Shown: positions 46,395-55,583 of the stretch, in pieces | Position numbering within the stretch: the stretch's first letter is position 1 | Layout: each line of letters starts with the position of its first letter | Assembly: GCF_003385515.1 (NCBI RefSeq) | Contig: NZ_QNVT01000014.1 | Span: forward strand, 62,001-126,000 | DNA from: Chryseobacterium pennae | GTDB taxonomy: Bacteria > Bacteroidota > Bacteroidia > Flavobacteriales > Weeksellaceae | DNA length: 64,000 bases | Direction: 5' to 3' | Notes under the pieces: model-generated | What the model saw: the letters and a program-made list of their open reading frames with translations, nothing else | What the model was told of the DNA's origin: nothing | Database searches by the model: none | Position numbers and translations under genes: made by a program

Positions 46395-46961
46395 ATGACA
46401 GAAAAAGAAAAATGTGAAGCCGGACTTTTGTATGACGCCAATTATGATCCGGAGCTGATTCAGGAACGTATAACCTGTAAGGATTTGTGTTTAGAATATA
46501 ACGGGTTAAAAAATTCTGATACTGAAGGTAGAAAGAAGCTGATCAAAAGAATTTTGGGCAGTACAAAGGAAAATCTATGCATAGAACCCTCTTTTTGGTG
46601 TGATTACGGATATAATATTGAAGTGGGGAAGAACTTTTATTCAAACCATAACCTTGTTATTTTAGATTGTGCTAAAGTAAAATTTGGAGATAATGTCTTT
46701 ATGGGTCCCAACTGCAGTTTTTATACAGCAGGGCATCCGCTTGATGTAAAACAGAGAAATGCCGGATTAGAATACGCTCACCCGATTACTGTAGGTGATA
46801 ATGTATGGTTCGGTGGGAATGTAGTAGTTTTACCAGGAGTTACCATTGGAAATAATGCTGTAATAGGAGCAGGAAGTGTAGTCACTAAAGATATTCCGGA
46901 GAATATGGTTGCCGTAGGAAATCCTTGCAGGGTTGTAAAAAATATTGAAGGAAATGAATAA
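46395..46961 (+). CDS. maa: Sugar O-acetyltransferase (maltose acetyltransferase family)
   Basis: 188 residues. The N-terminal YDPELIQER-type helix (Maa family) is followed by a left-handed beta-helix made of hexapeptide repeats (VGKNFYSNHNLVILDC, FGDNVFMGPN, IGAGSVVTKDI). The catalytic histidine is in the FYTAGHPLD segment near 114. Substrates include galactosides, maltose or nodulation-type sugars in relatives; the true acceptor is unknown. Confidence 0.88.
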   Translation: MTEKEKCEAGLLYDANYDPELIQERITCKDLCLEYNGLKNSDTEGRKKLIKRILGSTKENLCIEPSFWCDYGYNIEVGKNFYSNHNLVILDCAKVKFGDNVFMGPNCSFYTAGHPLDVKQRNAGLEYAHPITVGDNVWFGGNVVVLPGVTIGNNAVIGAGSVVTKDIPENMVAVGNPCRVVKNIEGNE

Positions 46962-46966
46962 AAACA

Positions 46967-46997
46967 AAATCCCGGAACGAAGTTTCGGGATTTTTAT
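46967..46997. terminator. Terminator after maa
   Basis: AAAATCCCG and CGGGATTTTT pair around a loop containing GAACGAAGTTT, with A- and T-runs at both ends. It may also end the minus-strand transcript of the transaldolase-like gene. Confidence 0.75.
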
Positions 46998-47018
46998 ATC
47001 TGAAATAACAGGCTGTAA

Positions 47019-47672
47019 TTAAGATAATTTCTGAGAATCAGCAATAAACTGTGCCAATCCACTGTCTGTTAATGGGTGCTTTAATAAGCTCAAGATCGGA
47101 GGAAGTGGAGAGGTAATAACATCAGCCCCGATTTTAGCACAGTCAATGATGTGCATTGAGTGACGGATAGAAGCTGCTAAGATTTCAGTTTCGAACATAT
47201 AGTTATCGAAAATTAATCTGATCTCCTGGATAAGGTTTAATCCGTCTGTAGAGATATCATCTAATCTTCCAAGGAACGGAGAAACATAAGTTGCTCCTGC
47301 TTTAGCTGCTAAAAGAGCTTGCCCAGAAGAGAAGATCAATGTACAGTTAGTTCTGATTCCTTTATCAGAAAAATATTTTAAAGCTTTGATACCATCCTTA
47401 ATCATTGGGATTTTTACAACGATATTGGGGTGGATTGCAGCCAATTCGTCTCCTTCTTTAATCATTTCTTCATAGGTTGTAGAAAGTACTTCAGCAGAAA
47501 TATCTCCGTCTACAATCTCGCAGATCGCTTTATAATGATTTTTGATCGCTTCAGTTCCCTGAATACCTTCTTTAGCCATTAATGAAGGGTTGGTTGTTAC
47601 ACCATCTAAGATTCCAAGATCTTTAGCTTCCTTGATTTGCTCTAAATTAGCTGTGTCAATAAAAAATTTCAT
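47019..47672 (-). CDS. Transaldolase/fructose-6-phosphate aldolase family protein
   Basis: 217 residues, the short form. MKFFIDTANLEQIKEA and GVTTNPSLMAKEG open the TIM barrel; VVKIPMIKDGIKALK holds the Schiff-base lysine, and TNCTLIFSSGQALLAAKAGATYVSPFLGR is the central strand region (split). Enzymes of this size include FSA-like aldolases and short transaldolases; the typical Bacteroidota protein of this length is annotated as fructose-6-phosphate aldolase/transaldolase. Either the non-oxidative pentose phosphate reaction or an aldol cleavage of fructose 6-phosphate is possible. Confidence 0.88.
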   Translation of the reverse strand: MKFFIDTANLEQIKEAKDLGILDGVTTNPSLMAKEGIQGTEAIKNHYKAICEIVDGDISAEVLSTTYEEMIKEGDELAAIHPNIVVKIPMIKDGIKALKYFSDKGIRTNCTLIFSSGQALLAAKAGATYVSPFLGRLDDISTDGLNLIQEIRLIFDNYMFETEILAASIRHSMHIIDCAKIGADVITSPLPPILSLLKHPLTDSGLAQFIADSQKLS

Positions 47673-47695
47673 TTTGTTAAATAGATTTATTGGTA

Positions 47696-47703
47696 CAAAG
47701 ATA
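47696..47703 (-). promoter_or_regulatory. -7 box (TATCTTTG) before the aldolase gene
   Basis: On the minus strand TATCTTTG lies 23 bases before the ATG at 47672. No clear -33 element. Confidence 0.45.
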
Positions 47704-47866
47704 AGTCATTTAGTTGAGTTCTGAGATATGATTTTTCCAGCCTTGAATTTGGGTGGGAGGGTTAGAGTTTTGGAGTAATAGGGAGGTAAAGTCTACGGAG
47801 AGCAAGCAGGAACAGGTAAGTAAAAGGCAAAGAGACAGCCACAAATAGATTTAGTAAATAGGTCCT

Positions 47867-47925
47867 ACATTCCCCTTCTCTGAAGGGGTGGCTTTTTGCA
47901 AAGCAAAAAGACGGGGTAGTTTATG
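47867..47925. repeat. Intergenic hairpin repeat, CCCCTTC / GAAGGGG and TTTTTGC / GCAAAAA type
   Basis: CCCCTTCtctGAAGGGG at 47872-47888 and CTTTTTGCaaaGCAAAAAG at 47892-47910 are two adjacent hairpins, with GACGGGG after. Sequence of this kind recurs between genes in Flavobacteriia genomes (recollection, not checked). It sits in the 47673-48006 gap, where nothing else was seen. Confidence 0.5.
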
Positions 47926-48006
47926 CTAAGTAATAATTGTAACAACAAAAGAAATTACAGGGAATATAAAATCTAATGGCTAATTTTGCTTTAACACTCA
48001 GAACCA

Positions 48007-48495
48007 ATGAAAAATACCACTTTTACAGCCACCTTAGACATCATAGGAATCAATCCTTTTGTTTTTATTCCCGAAGAAGTTCTGGAAAGAATTTTTATGG
48101 CCTCAGGAAGAAATATAAGCCCGATTCCGGTGAAAGGAACAGTGAATGGCAAGGAGTTTCAGCAAAATTTGATGAAATATCTGGGAGAATGGAGGTTGTA
48201 TGTGAATTTAATAATGTTAAAAAATTCTCCTAAAAGGATTGGAGAAACTGTTGAAATTACGTTGGAATATGATGATTCCGATAGAAGTATTTCCATTCAT
48301 CCTCACTTGAAACAGGCTATAAAAGAAAGTACTCTGGCTACAGCAAACTTTGAAAAACTGATCCCGTCAAGAAAGCATGAGCTGATCCGTTATATCAATA
48401 ACCTGAAAACTGAAGCCGCTATTCAGCGTAATATTGAAAAAATCATCAGGCATCTTCATGGAGAAACAGACTTCTTTGGAAAGAAAATTGAATAG
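48007..48495 (+). CDS. YdeI/OmpD-associated family protein with DUF1905 domain
   Basis: 162 residues. The N-terminal 95 residues form a DUF1905-type barrel (IGINPFVFIPEEV, GTVNGKEFQQNLM), and the C-terminal half is the YdeI-like helical part (KLIPSRKHELIRYINNLKT, then an NIEKIIRHLHG tail). The pairing of these two domains is common in Bacteroidota. The function is unknown, possibly stress-related. Confidence 0.82.
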   Translation: MKNTTFTATLDIIGINPFVFIPEEVLERIFMASGRNISPIPVKGTVNGKEFQQNLMKYLGEWRLYVNLIMLKNSPKRIGETVEITLEYDDSDRSISIHPHLKQAIKESTLATANFEKLIPSRKHELIRYINNLKTEAAIQRNIEKIIRHLHGETDFFGKKIE

Positions 48496-48532
48496 GAAAT
48501 CAACAGGCAGAGATCATATAAAATGAAAAAAC

Positions 48533-48555
48533 AAATCCGGAACACGTCCGGATTT
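48533..48555. terminator. Bidirectional terminator
   Basis: AAATCCGGA / TCCGGATTT with a 5-base loop, between convergent genes ending at 48495 and 48564. Confidence 0.75.
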
Positions 48556-48563
48556 TGCTTTAT

Positions 48564-49127
48564 TTATGAATTTAATGTTTTGCTGAGTTTTACAGCATCC
48601 TGATTGCTTGGATCATATTTCAGCGATTGTGCAATATGTTCTTTAGCTTTATTAGGATCACTTTGCTGTTCTGCAAAGGCGATATAAAAGTAGGCATAAG
48701 CCAGATTCTTTTTATTTTGCTCCACCTCTTCAGGTTTTACTGTTGCAATATACTTTTCGTAAGCTGTTTTTGCATTGGCATCATCTTTTGCAGACTGATA
48801 GGCATATGCCTGACTGTAATAAGAAGGAGCCCAATCAGGTAATAAAACTGATATTTTTTTCCAGGTAGCAATAGCATTGGTCCAGTCTGAAGATTCCTGA
48901 TAAGCAGCAGCCAGTTTTGCTAATGATTCTGTATCCTTTGGATTGGCTTCGATTTGTTTTTTAAGACCTTCAATAGTAGGATTGGTTGATTGAGTGGCAA
49001 CAGCTGCTTGATTTGCTGTGTTATTGGCACTGTCAGTCTGAGTGGTTTGTGCGCTTACCAAACCTGCGCTTCCTACAAGAATTAAACCTGCAAATAGGTT
49101 TTTGATGTTAACTTTCGGCATTTTCAT
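48564..49127 (-). CDS. Tetratricopeptide repeat protein, secreted
   Basis: 187 residues with a signal peptide (about 1-26, ending VSAQ). Three or four TPR units follow: DTESLAKLAAAYQESSDWTNA, PDWAPSYYSQAYAYQSAKDDAN and KKNLAYAYFYIAFAEQQSDPNKA-type repeats, each listed only in part. It is probably a periplasmic scaffold. The partner is unknown. Confidence 0.8.
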   Translation of the reverse strand: MKMPKVNIKNLFAGLILVGSAGLVSAQTTQTDSANNTANQAAVATQSTNPTIEGLKKQIEANPKDTESLAKLAAAYQESSDWTNAIATWKKISVLLPDWAPSYYSQAYAYQSAKDDANAKTAYEKYIATVKPEEVEQNKKNLAYAYFYIAFAEQQSDPNKAKEHIAQSLKYDPSNQDAVKLSKTLNS

Positions 49128-49250
49128 AATCTTATATTTTATAATTCAGATTTCTAAAATTCAAGAATAATTCCAGAAAAGCTAAAATTTTAGAGGCTTT
49201 AAGTTTTTTTAGAAAATATTAACGGGATTGATGTTTTTTTTAGATTAATT

Positions 49251-49280
49251 TTTGATTCGATGAGGATTGAGGTATCTTTG
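49251..49280 (+). promoter_or_regulatory. pepE promoter (TTTG-N18-TATCTTTG)
   Basis: TTTG at 49251-49254 and TATCTTTG at 49273-49280 are separated by 18 bases. The ATG at 49316 follows 35 bases later. Confidence 0.65.
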
Positions 49281-49315
49281 TCATTCAACTATTTTTTAAT
49301 TAATCATTTCATCAC

Positions 49316-50008
49316 ATGAATATCATATTAGCGTCAACATCCACACTTTTTGGTGGAGAATATCTGGAATATTTAAGAGGAGAATTAATTCAGTTATATG
49401 CAGGAATTGACGAAATTGTGTTTGTTCCTTTTGCAAGACCGGGTGGAATTTCCCATGATGAGTATACGGCAAAAGCCCGTTCTTTTTTCGAAAGCATTAA
49501 TATTAAAGTAAAAGGCCTTCACGAATTTGAAGATAAAAAAGAAGCTTTAAACCAGGCAAAAGGATTCTTTACAGGCGGTGGAAATACATTTTTATTGGTT
49601 AAAACATTACATGAAGAAGGATTGATGTCTGTTTTAAAAGAAAATGTAACCAACGGGAAGCCTTATTTAGGATGTAGCGCAGGAAGTAATATCGGCGGGC
49701 AGAATATGAAAACAACGAATGATATGCCAATCGTTTATCCGCCAAGTTTCGATTGTATGGGACTGGTTCCGTTCAATCTTAATCCGCATTATCTTGATCC
49801 AAACCCTGATTTAAAACATAATGGAGAGACAAGAGAAACCCGGATTATGGAATTCCTTACTCAGAATGATATCAAGGTAGTGGGTCTCAGAGAAGGAAAC
49901 TGGATCAGAAGAATTAATGACACAATTACCGTAGAAGGAAGTGAACTGACCAGAATTTTTGAAAAAGGAAAAGAACCTTACGAAATAGAAGCAGGAAGTA
50001 AAGTGTAA
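49316..50008 (+). CDS. pepE: Peptidase E (alpha-aspartyl dipeptidase, S51)
   Basis: 230 residues. YLGCSAGSNIGGQNM holds the nucleophile serine (Ser in GCSAGSN, near 125), within an alpha/beta fold typical of S51; FTGGGNTFLLVKTL near 80-95 and GLREGNWIRR near 195-204 are conserved parts. PepE cleaves N-terminal aspartyl dipeptides. Its stop overlaps the next start (TAATG), so both are translated together. Confidence 0.9.
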   Translation: MNIILASTSTLFGGEYLEYLRGELIQLYAGIDEIVFVPFARPGGISHDEYTAKARSFFESINIKVKGLHEFEDKKEALNQAKGFFTGGGNTFLLVKTLHEEGLMSVLKENVTNGKPYLGCSAGSNIGGQNMKTTNDMPIVYPPSFDCMGLVPFNLNPHYLDPNPDLKHNGETRETRIMEFLTQNDIKVVGLREGNWIRRINDTITVEGSELTRIFEKGKEPYEIEAGSKV

Positions 50009-50871
50009 TGAGGCAGGAAGATATCAGCCATTTTATAGAACGCAATCTGAAGAATTTTTCAGTGAACAGTACCGGTTGGAATGATCTGATCGGGAAAATG
50101 CTGACTGAACTGGCTGTCGCAGGATGGAATATGGAGCATGATGTTTTTGGAAAAGAAAAATTCGGTGAACTGCGTTGCTATATGTATTCTGAGAATGAAA
50201 AATTAAATGCTGCTCTTAAAAAGATCACAGATAAATATTTGGGGTTATCCCAAAAAGTCTGTGAAATTTGTGGACATGATGGCAAAATAAGAACAGTAGG
50301 CTCCTGGCAAACCACTTTATGCCTGAGTCATTTTCTTGAGCAGAAACCGGTAATAGACATTGATGCCGAGCAGAACGTTATATACAGGGAGAAGACATTT
50401 CTGAATATTAAAGACGTAGTGAAAGCAGAAGTGGAACTTGATCTTCAGGAATTAAGTCTTCACACAAAGGAAACTACTTATACTGATGAACCGTTCTGTT
50501 TTTCCTGGCAGGAACCGAATTATTATCTGCTTTTAAAAACAATTCCCATACATCTGTTTCCTGAAGATATTCAAAACAGGATTTCAGATCTGTTTCAAAA
50601 TCTGAAAGACTGTGAAATATGTGGTTACAGAGCGCTTTATCATAACTCCTGTTTACGTTGTTGTAATGAACCCTGGGAAGGCAGTCAATATCACCTTGAA
50701 GACTATGGAGAAAAATCAAATTATATCAAAGCTTGTCAAATGGATATTTTCATAGACGAGGATGATTATGAGAAATATTTTAAATATGACCGTTCTTTTG
50801 AGAAAATTTCAGATCATCAGATACTTTTTACTCCAGATGATCTTGAGGAATATAAGAAGCTTTTATTTTAA
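50008..50871 (+). CDS. Unknown protein with two CxxC zinc-ribbon-like clusters
   Basis: 287 residues. Two cysteine groups are visible: CEICGHDGKIRTVGSWQTTLC near 85-105 (split) and CEICGYRALYHNSC plus LRCC near 205-225. Each resembles a treble-clef or rubredoxin-like zinc site. The rest is rich in Glu, Asp and aromatic residues. It overlaps pepE by one base. No family is recognised; a metal-binding accessory role is inferred. Confidence 0.65.
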   Translation: MRQEDISHFIERNLKNFSVNSTGWNDLIGKMLTELAVAGWNMEHDVFGKEKFGELRCYMYSENEKLNAALKKITDKYLGLSQKVCEICGHDGKIRTVGSWQTTLCLSHFLEQKPVIDIDAEQNVIYREKTFLNIKDVVKAEVELDLQELSLHTKETTYTDEPFCFSWQEPNYYLLLKTIPIHLFPEDIQNRISDLFQNLKDCEICGYRALYHNSCLRCCNEPWEGSQYHLEDYGEKSNYIKACQMDIFIDEDDYEKYFKYDRSFEKISDHQILFTPDDLEEYKKLLF

Positions 50872-50983
50872 CTATATTTGATTTAGAATAATAAAACCTG
50901 AACCACAGCTCTGCAAAATATAAATTTGTTTCTGGCTGTGCTTCAGGGATATCAGCAAAAGTTTAGCACAAAACAATAATGCA

Positions 50984-52357
50984 ATGAAAAAAACACTTGC
51001 AGTTCTCATGCTTTCTGTACAGATCGTTTCGGCTCAGAATATGGCCCAGAAATTAGATAAGGCAACCAAAGATCTTATGGATTCTTCAGGGGCAGTGGCT
51101 TCCAACTTATCATTTTATGTATCCGATGAAAGTGGTAATTTTATATACGAATATCAAGGAAGTAAAGGACTTTCCACAGCTTCTACCCAAAAAATATTTA
51201 CCGCAGGCGCAGCATTGGAGACATTAGGGAAAAATTATACCTATACTACCACTTCAGGTTATTCCGGAAGTGTATCCGGAGGTACTCTGAACGGAAATCT
51301 TTTTATCAGTTCCAACGGTGATCCTACCTTGGGAAGCTGGCGATATGAAGCTTACAAACCTGAGAATTTTAAGAAGAAACTGATCGATGCCATTAAAAAC
51401 TCAGGCATTACAAAGATTTCAGGAGACCTGGTGATTGATGATTCTTATTTTGACCATCAGACCATTCCCGGCGGATGGCCGTGGGATGATCTTGGAAATT
51501 ACTACGGAGCAGGAGTCTGGGGAATCAACTGGCGGGAAAATCAGTTTGATATCAACATCAACGGAACAGATTTTAAAAGCTTTTCTTATCCATTGGAAGG
51601 TGTAAAATGGCTGAATGACCTGAAAGCAGGTGGAAATTCAGACCAGAGTTTAATCTTCACAGCTCCTCATTCCAATGTAGCAATGATTAATGGAATGCTT
51701 CCGGGAGGGAAAACGGTAACCGTTTCCGGATCTGCACCTAATCCACCTTTACAATTGGCTACAGAAATAAAGCAATGGTTAAAAGAATCCGGAATTGAAC
51801 TTTCCGGAAAAGCGGTGACCAATTCACAGCTTGAATTAGAGGGAAAACAGGCACTGGAAGCTCCAAAGAGTAATGTTATTCTTACCTACCAATCTCCAAC
51901 TCTGGATAAAATTGTGTACTGGTTTTTGAGAAAAAGCGTCAATCTGTATGGAGAAACGATGATTAAGACTCTGGGAAAAGAGAAGAAAGGAAATCCAAGC
52001 TTTAAAAGTGGAGTGGCTTACTTAAAAGAATTCTGGAAATCAAAGGGAATTAACCCGAATATGATCAACTTTGCTGATGGAAGTGGACTTTCTCCACAGA
52101 ATTATGTAGCAGCAAAAGCTGAGGTACAGGCTCTTTTATATGCTAAAAAACAAACCTGGTTTGAGTCTTACTATGATGGATTCCCGGTTCAGGATAATGG
52201 AATGAAGATGAAAAGCGGAACGATGAGGGACACCAAATCTTTTGCAGGCTATCATACCGCAAAAGATGGGAAAAAATATGTGTTTTCAATTATTATCAAT
52301 AACTATCAGGGGAGTGGAAGTGCAGAGCTGCAGAAAATTCTTAATGTTTTAAAATAA
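50984..52357 (+). CDS. dacB: D-alanyl-D-alanine carboxypeptidase/endopeptidase (PBP4 type)
   Basis: 457 residues with a signal peptide ending near SAQ (18). The active-site Ser67 and Lys70 are in STQK, the SxN motif is in KSVNLYGE, and the KSG motif is in MKMKSGTM near 410. An inserted domain between the SxxK and SxN motifs is typical of class C PBP4 enzymes. It trims D-Ala or cuts peptide cross-bridges in the periplasm. TAAATTTG at 50921-50928 could be its -7 box. Confidence 0.9.
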   Translation: MKKTLAVLMLSVQIVSAQNMAQKLDKATKDLMDSSGAVASNLSFYVSDESGNFIYEYQGSKGLSTASTQKIFTAGAALETLGKNYTYTTTSGYSGSVSGGTLNGNLFISSNGDPTLGSWRYEAYKPENFKKKLIDAIKNSGITKISGDLVIDDSYFDHQTIPGGWPWDDLGNYYGAGVWGINWRENQFDININGTDFKSFSYPLEGVKWLNDLKAGGNSDQSLIFTAPHSNVAMINGMLPGGKTVTVSGSAPNPPLQLATEIKQWLKESGIELSGKAVTNSQLELEGKQALEAPKSNVILTYQSPTLDKIVYWFLRKSVNLYGETMIKTLGKEKKGNPSFKSGVAYLKEFWKSKGINPNMINFADGSGLSPQNYVAAKAEVQALLYAKKQTWFESYYDGFPVQDNGMKMKSGTMRDTKSFAGYHTAKDGKKYVFSIIINNYQGSGSAELQKILNVLK

Positions 52358-52363
52358 ATATCC

Positions 52364-53530
52364 TTGAGGAAATCTATACTAACCAGATTGAATAACTGGA
52401 TCATTTTTGTTGTCATGACCACTTTGGTTATCGCCATTGTAGTTTCTTCTACAGCATTAATTAATTTTCTGAGAAAAGAGGAGATTAAAAGAATCAGCCT
52501 GCTTTCCAAAGCGATCAGAATACAACAGGAAGTGAAAACTCCGGATACCGATGTCCTGGACCTGCTGCCTGAGATCCTGAATATTAATAATACCATTCCG
52601 TTCATTGTAACAGATAAATATAAAAATCCTATCCTGGATCTCGGATATTACCGTAATATTCCTGAAAGCACGATCAAAAACCCGGAAAAACTTCATAATC
52701 TGATCGTGAATATGGAGAAAAATTACGATCCGATTGAAATCAAAGTCCCGGATGGGAATAATCAGTTTGTGTATTATGACAATTCACGGTTACTTAATAA
52801 TCTACGGTATTCACCTTATATTTTAGGGCTGTTTATTCTGCTGTATTTTGGATTTACATTCTGGTTTTTTAAGACCATTAAAAAGACTGATGAAGGGTAT
52901 CTTTGGGCAGGGCTTGCCAAAGAAACAGCCCATCAGATCGGAACTCCTTTATCTTCCATGATCGGATGGATGGAAATTATGAAGCTGGAAAACCCGGATT
53001 CTGAGGGAGTGCATGAAATAGAAAAAGACATAGAAAGATTAAGAACCATTTCCGAACGTTTCTCAAAAATAGGTTCCGTTCCGGAGCTTAATGATATGAA
53101 CTTCAATGAAACGATTCAGGAAAACTATGATTATTTAAAGACCAGGATCTCTAGAAAAGTTGATTTTACCCTTCACCTTCCTACTTATATCGTGTTGGTT
53201 CCCCATAATAAAATCCTGATGAGCTGGGTTATTGAAAATCTGGTGAAAAATGCTGTGGATGCCATGAAAGGAGAGGGAACGATTGTAATGTCCGTTTTTG
53301 AAAGAAATAAAAATATTCTTATTGAAGTAAAAGATAATGGAAGCGGGATGACGAGCCAGCAGGCAAGAAATGCTTTTAAACCTGGATATTCTACCAAGAA
53401 AAGAGGTTGGGGATTAGGATTGTCATTGGCCCAAAGAGTAATTCACGAATATCACAATGGTGATATTAAGATTTCCCAGACAGAAGTAGGAAAAGGAACC
53501 ACCTTCAGAATTACGATTAAAAAAGGATAG
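52364..53530 (+). CDS. Sensor histidine kinase
   Basis: 388 residues from a TTG codon at 52364; the next in-frame ATG would cut off the first transmembrane helix (about 12-32). A periplasmic region of about 110 residues and a second helix (about 152-170) lead to the phosphoacceptor histidine His190 in TAHQIGTPLSSMIGW. The ATPase part shows ENLVKNAVDAM (N-box), DNGSGM (G1) and GWGLGLSL (G2). No response regulator lies adjacent. It starts seven bases after dacB, so it may be co-expressed. Confidence 0.85.
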   Translation: MRKSILTRLNNWIIFVVMTTLVIAIVVSSTALINFLRKEEIKRISLLSKAIRIQQEVKTPDTDVLDLLPEILNINNTIPFIVTDKYKNPILDLGYYRNIPESTIKNPEKLHNLIVNMEKNYDPIEIKVPDGNNQFVYYDNSRLLNNLRYSPYILGLFILLYFGFTFWFFKTIKKTDEGYLWAGLAKETAHQIGTPLSSMIGWMEIMKLENPDSEGVHEIEKDIERLRTISERFSKIGSVPELNDMNFNETIQENYDYLKTRISRKVDFTLHLPTYIVLVPHNKILMSWVIENLVKNAVDAMKGEGTIVMSVFERNKNILIEVKDNGSGMTSQQARNAFKPGYSTKKRGWGLGLSLAQRVIHEYHNGDIKISQTEVGKGTTFRITIKKG

Positions 53531-53557
53531 GCTTAATATGAACATCTAAGAAAAACA

Positions 53558-53582
53558 AAAGCGGGGAAAATATCCCCGCTTT
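53558..53582. terminator. Bidirectional terminator
   Basis: AAAGCGGGGA / TCCCCGCTTT with a 5-base loop, between the kinase gene and the convergent M61 gene. Confidence 0.8.
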
Positions 53583-53587
53583 CTCAT

Positions 53588-55444
53588 TTATTTTTTACCA
53601 GTTAACCACTGTGTTTGTAGTTTTAGTTCTTCCGGAGTCGGATTGGCTTTAAACTGGATTTTTTCCTTGTCTATTTTATCAAGAATAGCTTTTCCTTTAA
53701 GAGTCATTTTTTCATTTTTACCGGCATTGTCTCTTAAAATTGTTACCGTTACTTCCTGACCCTCTTTAATGGTTCTGGTATAGCCCATTAAATCTGCCAG
53801 CTTGTTGATGTCGATTACTCTTCCATCTATAGCAAGTACCTTATCTGTAATTTTAAACCCAACGCTTTTTGCAAATGGAGATAAAGCTGCATCTTCATCA
53901 AATGCTAATGCTTGGGTTCCCGGATCGTAACCTGTTTGAGTAGGATCTTTAATAAACCAGAAAATAGGAGGAAGTTCCTTTTTGCTTACTTCTACTCCTA
54001 CCATTTTCAGGTATTCTGCGTAAGGTGTAGGCTGGTTTCCTGCAATATATTTATTATAAAAGTCCTTTATCTGAGGGTAGCCTGTTACAGTTACCAGTTC
54101 ATCAATCAGCTTATCATCCTTGAACGGTTTATTTTCTCCGAACCTTTGGGATAATTTTCTGATCATATCACGATAGCCCATTTCTCCATTGGATAGCTTT
54201 CTTAGTTCAATATCCATACACATGGCCAGAAGAGCTCCTTTTTCATAGACATTTCTGTACTGATCTTTATAAGCATCCTGCAGTACATTTTTACTCATTA
54301 CCGTAAATGGCATAGTATCATTATACTTCTTGGAATTATTAATCTTTTCTCCGATTCTTTTAAGAAACTCCTCTTTGTTAATAAGCCCTTCCTGGATCTG
54401 GAACAGGTTTGCAAAATATTCAGTTCCGCCTTCGTACATCCATAAATGCTGAGACATTTTTGGATCAGCATAATTAAAATAATGGATTTCTTCGGAATGG
54501 GTCTTCAAAGGATTAACGGTATGGAAGAATTCATGAGAAACCACATCGGTAATGGTTTGGTCAATGGCTTCTTTAGGCATTCCTTCAGGAAGCACTACAC
54601 TTGTAGATTCGTGATGTTCCAATGCTCCAAAACCATGAACATCAGGACCATCACCACCGGATAGGTAAAGCATGATCGCATACTTTTTATTGGTGTTCAT
54701 ATCCCCAAGGAATTTCTTCTGAGCCACTACCATTTTTTCAAGATTATCCTTGAAATCTGAGGCCTTATATTTTCCGGTCGGAGAATAAACTCCCAATACA
54801 AGATCCATTCCGCCTGCATTGAAGGTGATATAATCCGGTTTGGTGTACATCAGTGGTGAATCTGTCACCTTGGCATAGTTGGCAAGTGTATAGGTATCTG
54901 TAGATTCTGATTTATCCTGATCTACCAATGCCGTAGTTCCGTAGAAATCAGTGGGTTTTTGAACAATCAACTGATAAGGGACATCCTGCATATTTTCAAT
55001 ATATCCTACGAAACCATGGGTATTGATCATATAGACTTTTCCTGCTTCAATATCAGTTCCTGAAGGAGAGAATACAGCTTTATGCTTTGAGGTATCTGTT
55101 TCTTCATCGAAGCTGTCGTTCACAAGATAAGAGACCTTGCTCAGGTTTTGGGCGTTTTTTAATGAATAGCTATTATCGTTAACTTTTGTAAAAGCTAATT
55201 CTTTTCCTTTATTATCGTAAAACTTAATGCCCTCTATAAATCTTCCGTAATCATCTACAGAATAAGTTCCCGGAACCGTTTTGGGAAAGTGAAATTTAAT
55301 ATCTCCCGATTTCATTTTCGGGAATTCCATTGTAACGGCTACTTTATCATCTTTTACATTAACGAGGTCAATAGTGGTCTTTATAGACTGTGCATTTGCT
55401 AAAAAAGCGGCAAAAAGGCCTAAGCTAAGTGCTGTTTTTCTCAT
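53588..55444 (-). CDS. M61 family metallopeptidase with PDZ domain
   Basis: 618 residues with a signal peptide (1-18). The zinc motif HEFFH is near 304-308, with a downstream glutamate in EGGTEYFANL. A PDZ-like region lies near 505-580 (VGFKITDKVLAIDGRVI). The fold is a glycyl-aminopeptidase type: N-terminal beta domain, gluzincin domain, PDZ. It is probably periplasmic or surface-attached. The M1 gene lies upstream on the same strand. Confidence 0.87.
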   Translation of the reverse strand: MRKTALSLGLFAAFLANAQSIKTTIDLVNVKDDKVAVTMEFPKMKSGDIKFHFPKTVPGTYSVDDYGRFIEGIKFYDNKGKELAFTKVNDNSYSLKNAQNLSKVSYLVNDSFDEETDTSKHKAVFSPSGTDIEAGKVYMINTHGFVGYIENMQDVPYQLIVQKPTDFYGTTALVDQDKSESTDTYTLANYAKVTDSPLMYTKPDYITFNAGGMDLVLGVYSPTGKYKASDFKDNLEKMVVAQKKFLGDMNTNKKYAIMLYLSGGDGPDVHGFGALEHHESTSVVLPEGMPKEAIDQTITDVVSHEFFHTVNPLKTHSEEIHYFNYADPKMSQHLWMYEGGTEYFANLFQIQEGLINKEEFLKRIGEKINNSKKYNDTMPFTVMSKNVLQDAYKDQYRNVYEKGALLAMCMDIELRKLSNGEMGYRDMIRKLSQRFGENKPFKDDKLIDELVTVTGYPQIKDFYNKYIAGNQPTPYAEYLKMVGVEVSKKELPPIFWFIKDPTQTGYDPGTQALAFDEDAALSPFAKSVGFKITDKVLAIDGRVIDINKLADLMGYTRTIKEGQEVTVTILRDNAGKNEKMTLKGKAILDKIDKEKIQFKANPTPEELKLQTQWLTGKK

Positions 55445-55539
55445 TAGGTTTAAATTTTATAGTTAAATAGTTGTTTTATTTCTGATTTTGTTACGGAGTG
55501 GAGTATTAAACTTTTCTTAAAGTTTTTAGTGTAAAAGAA

Positions 55540-55577
55540 AAAAGACAAATTTACAGCATGGTAAACTTGTCTTTTTT
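55540..55577. terminator. Terminator of the M1 gene
   Basis: AAAAGACAAATTTAC / GTAAACTTGTCTTTT, a 15-bp stem with one mismatch, near the stop at 55584. Confidence 0.7.
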
Positions 55578-55583
55578 GTTAAT

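Noticed and set aside
47976..48233. Plus-strand frame starting MANFALTLRT before the YdeI gene
   Set aside because: Overlaps the DUF1905/YdeI gene in another frame and lacks any domain signal.
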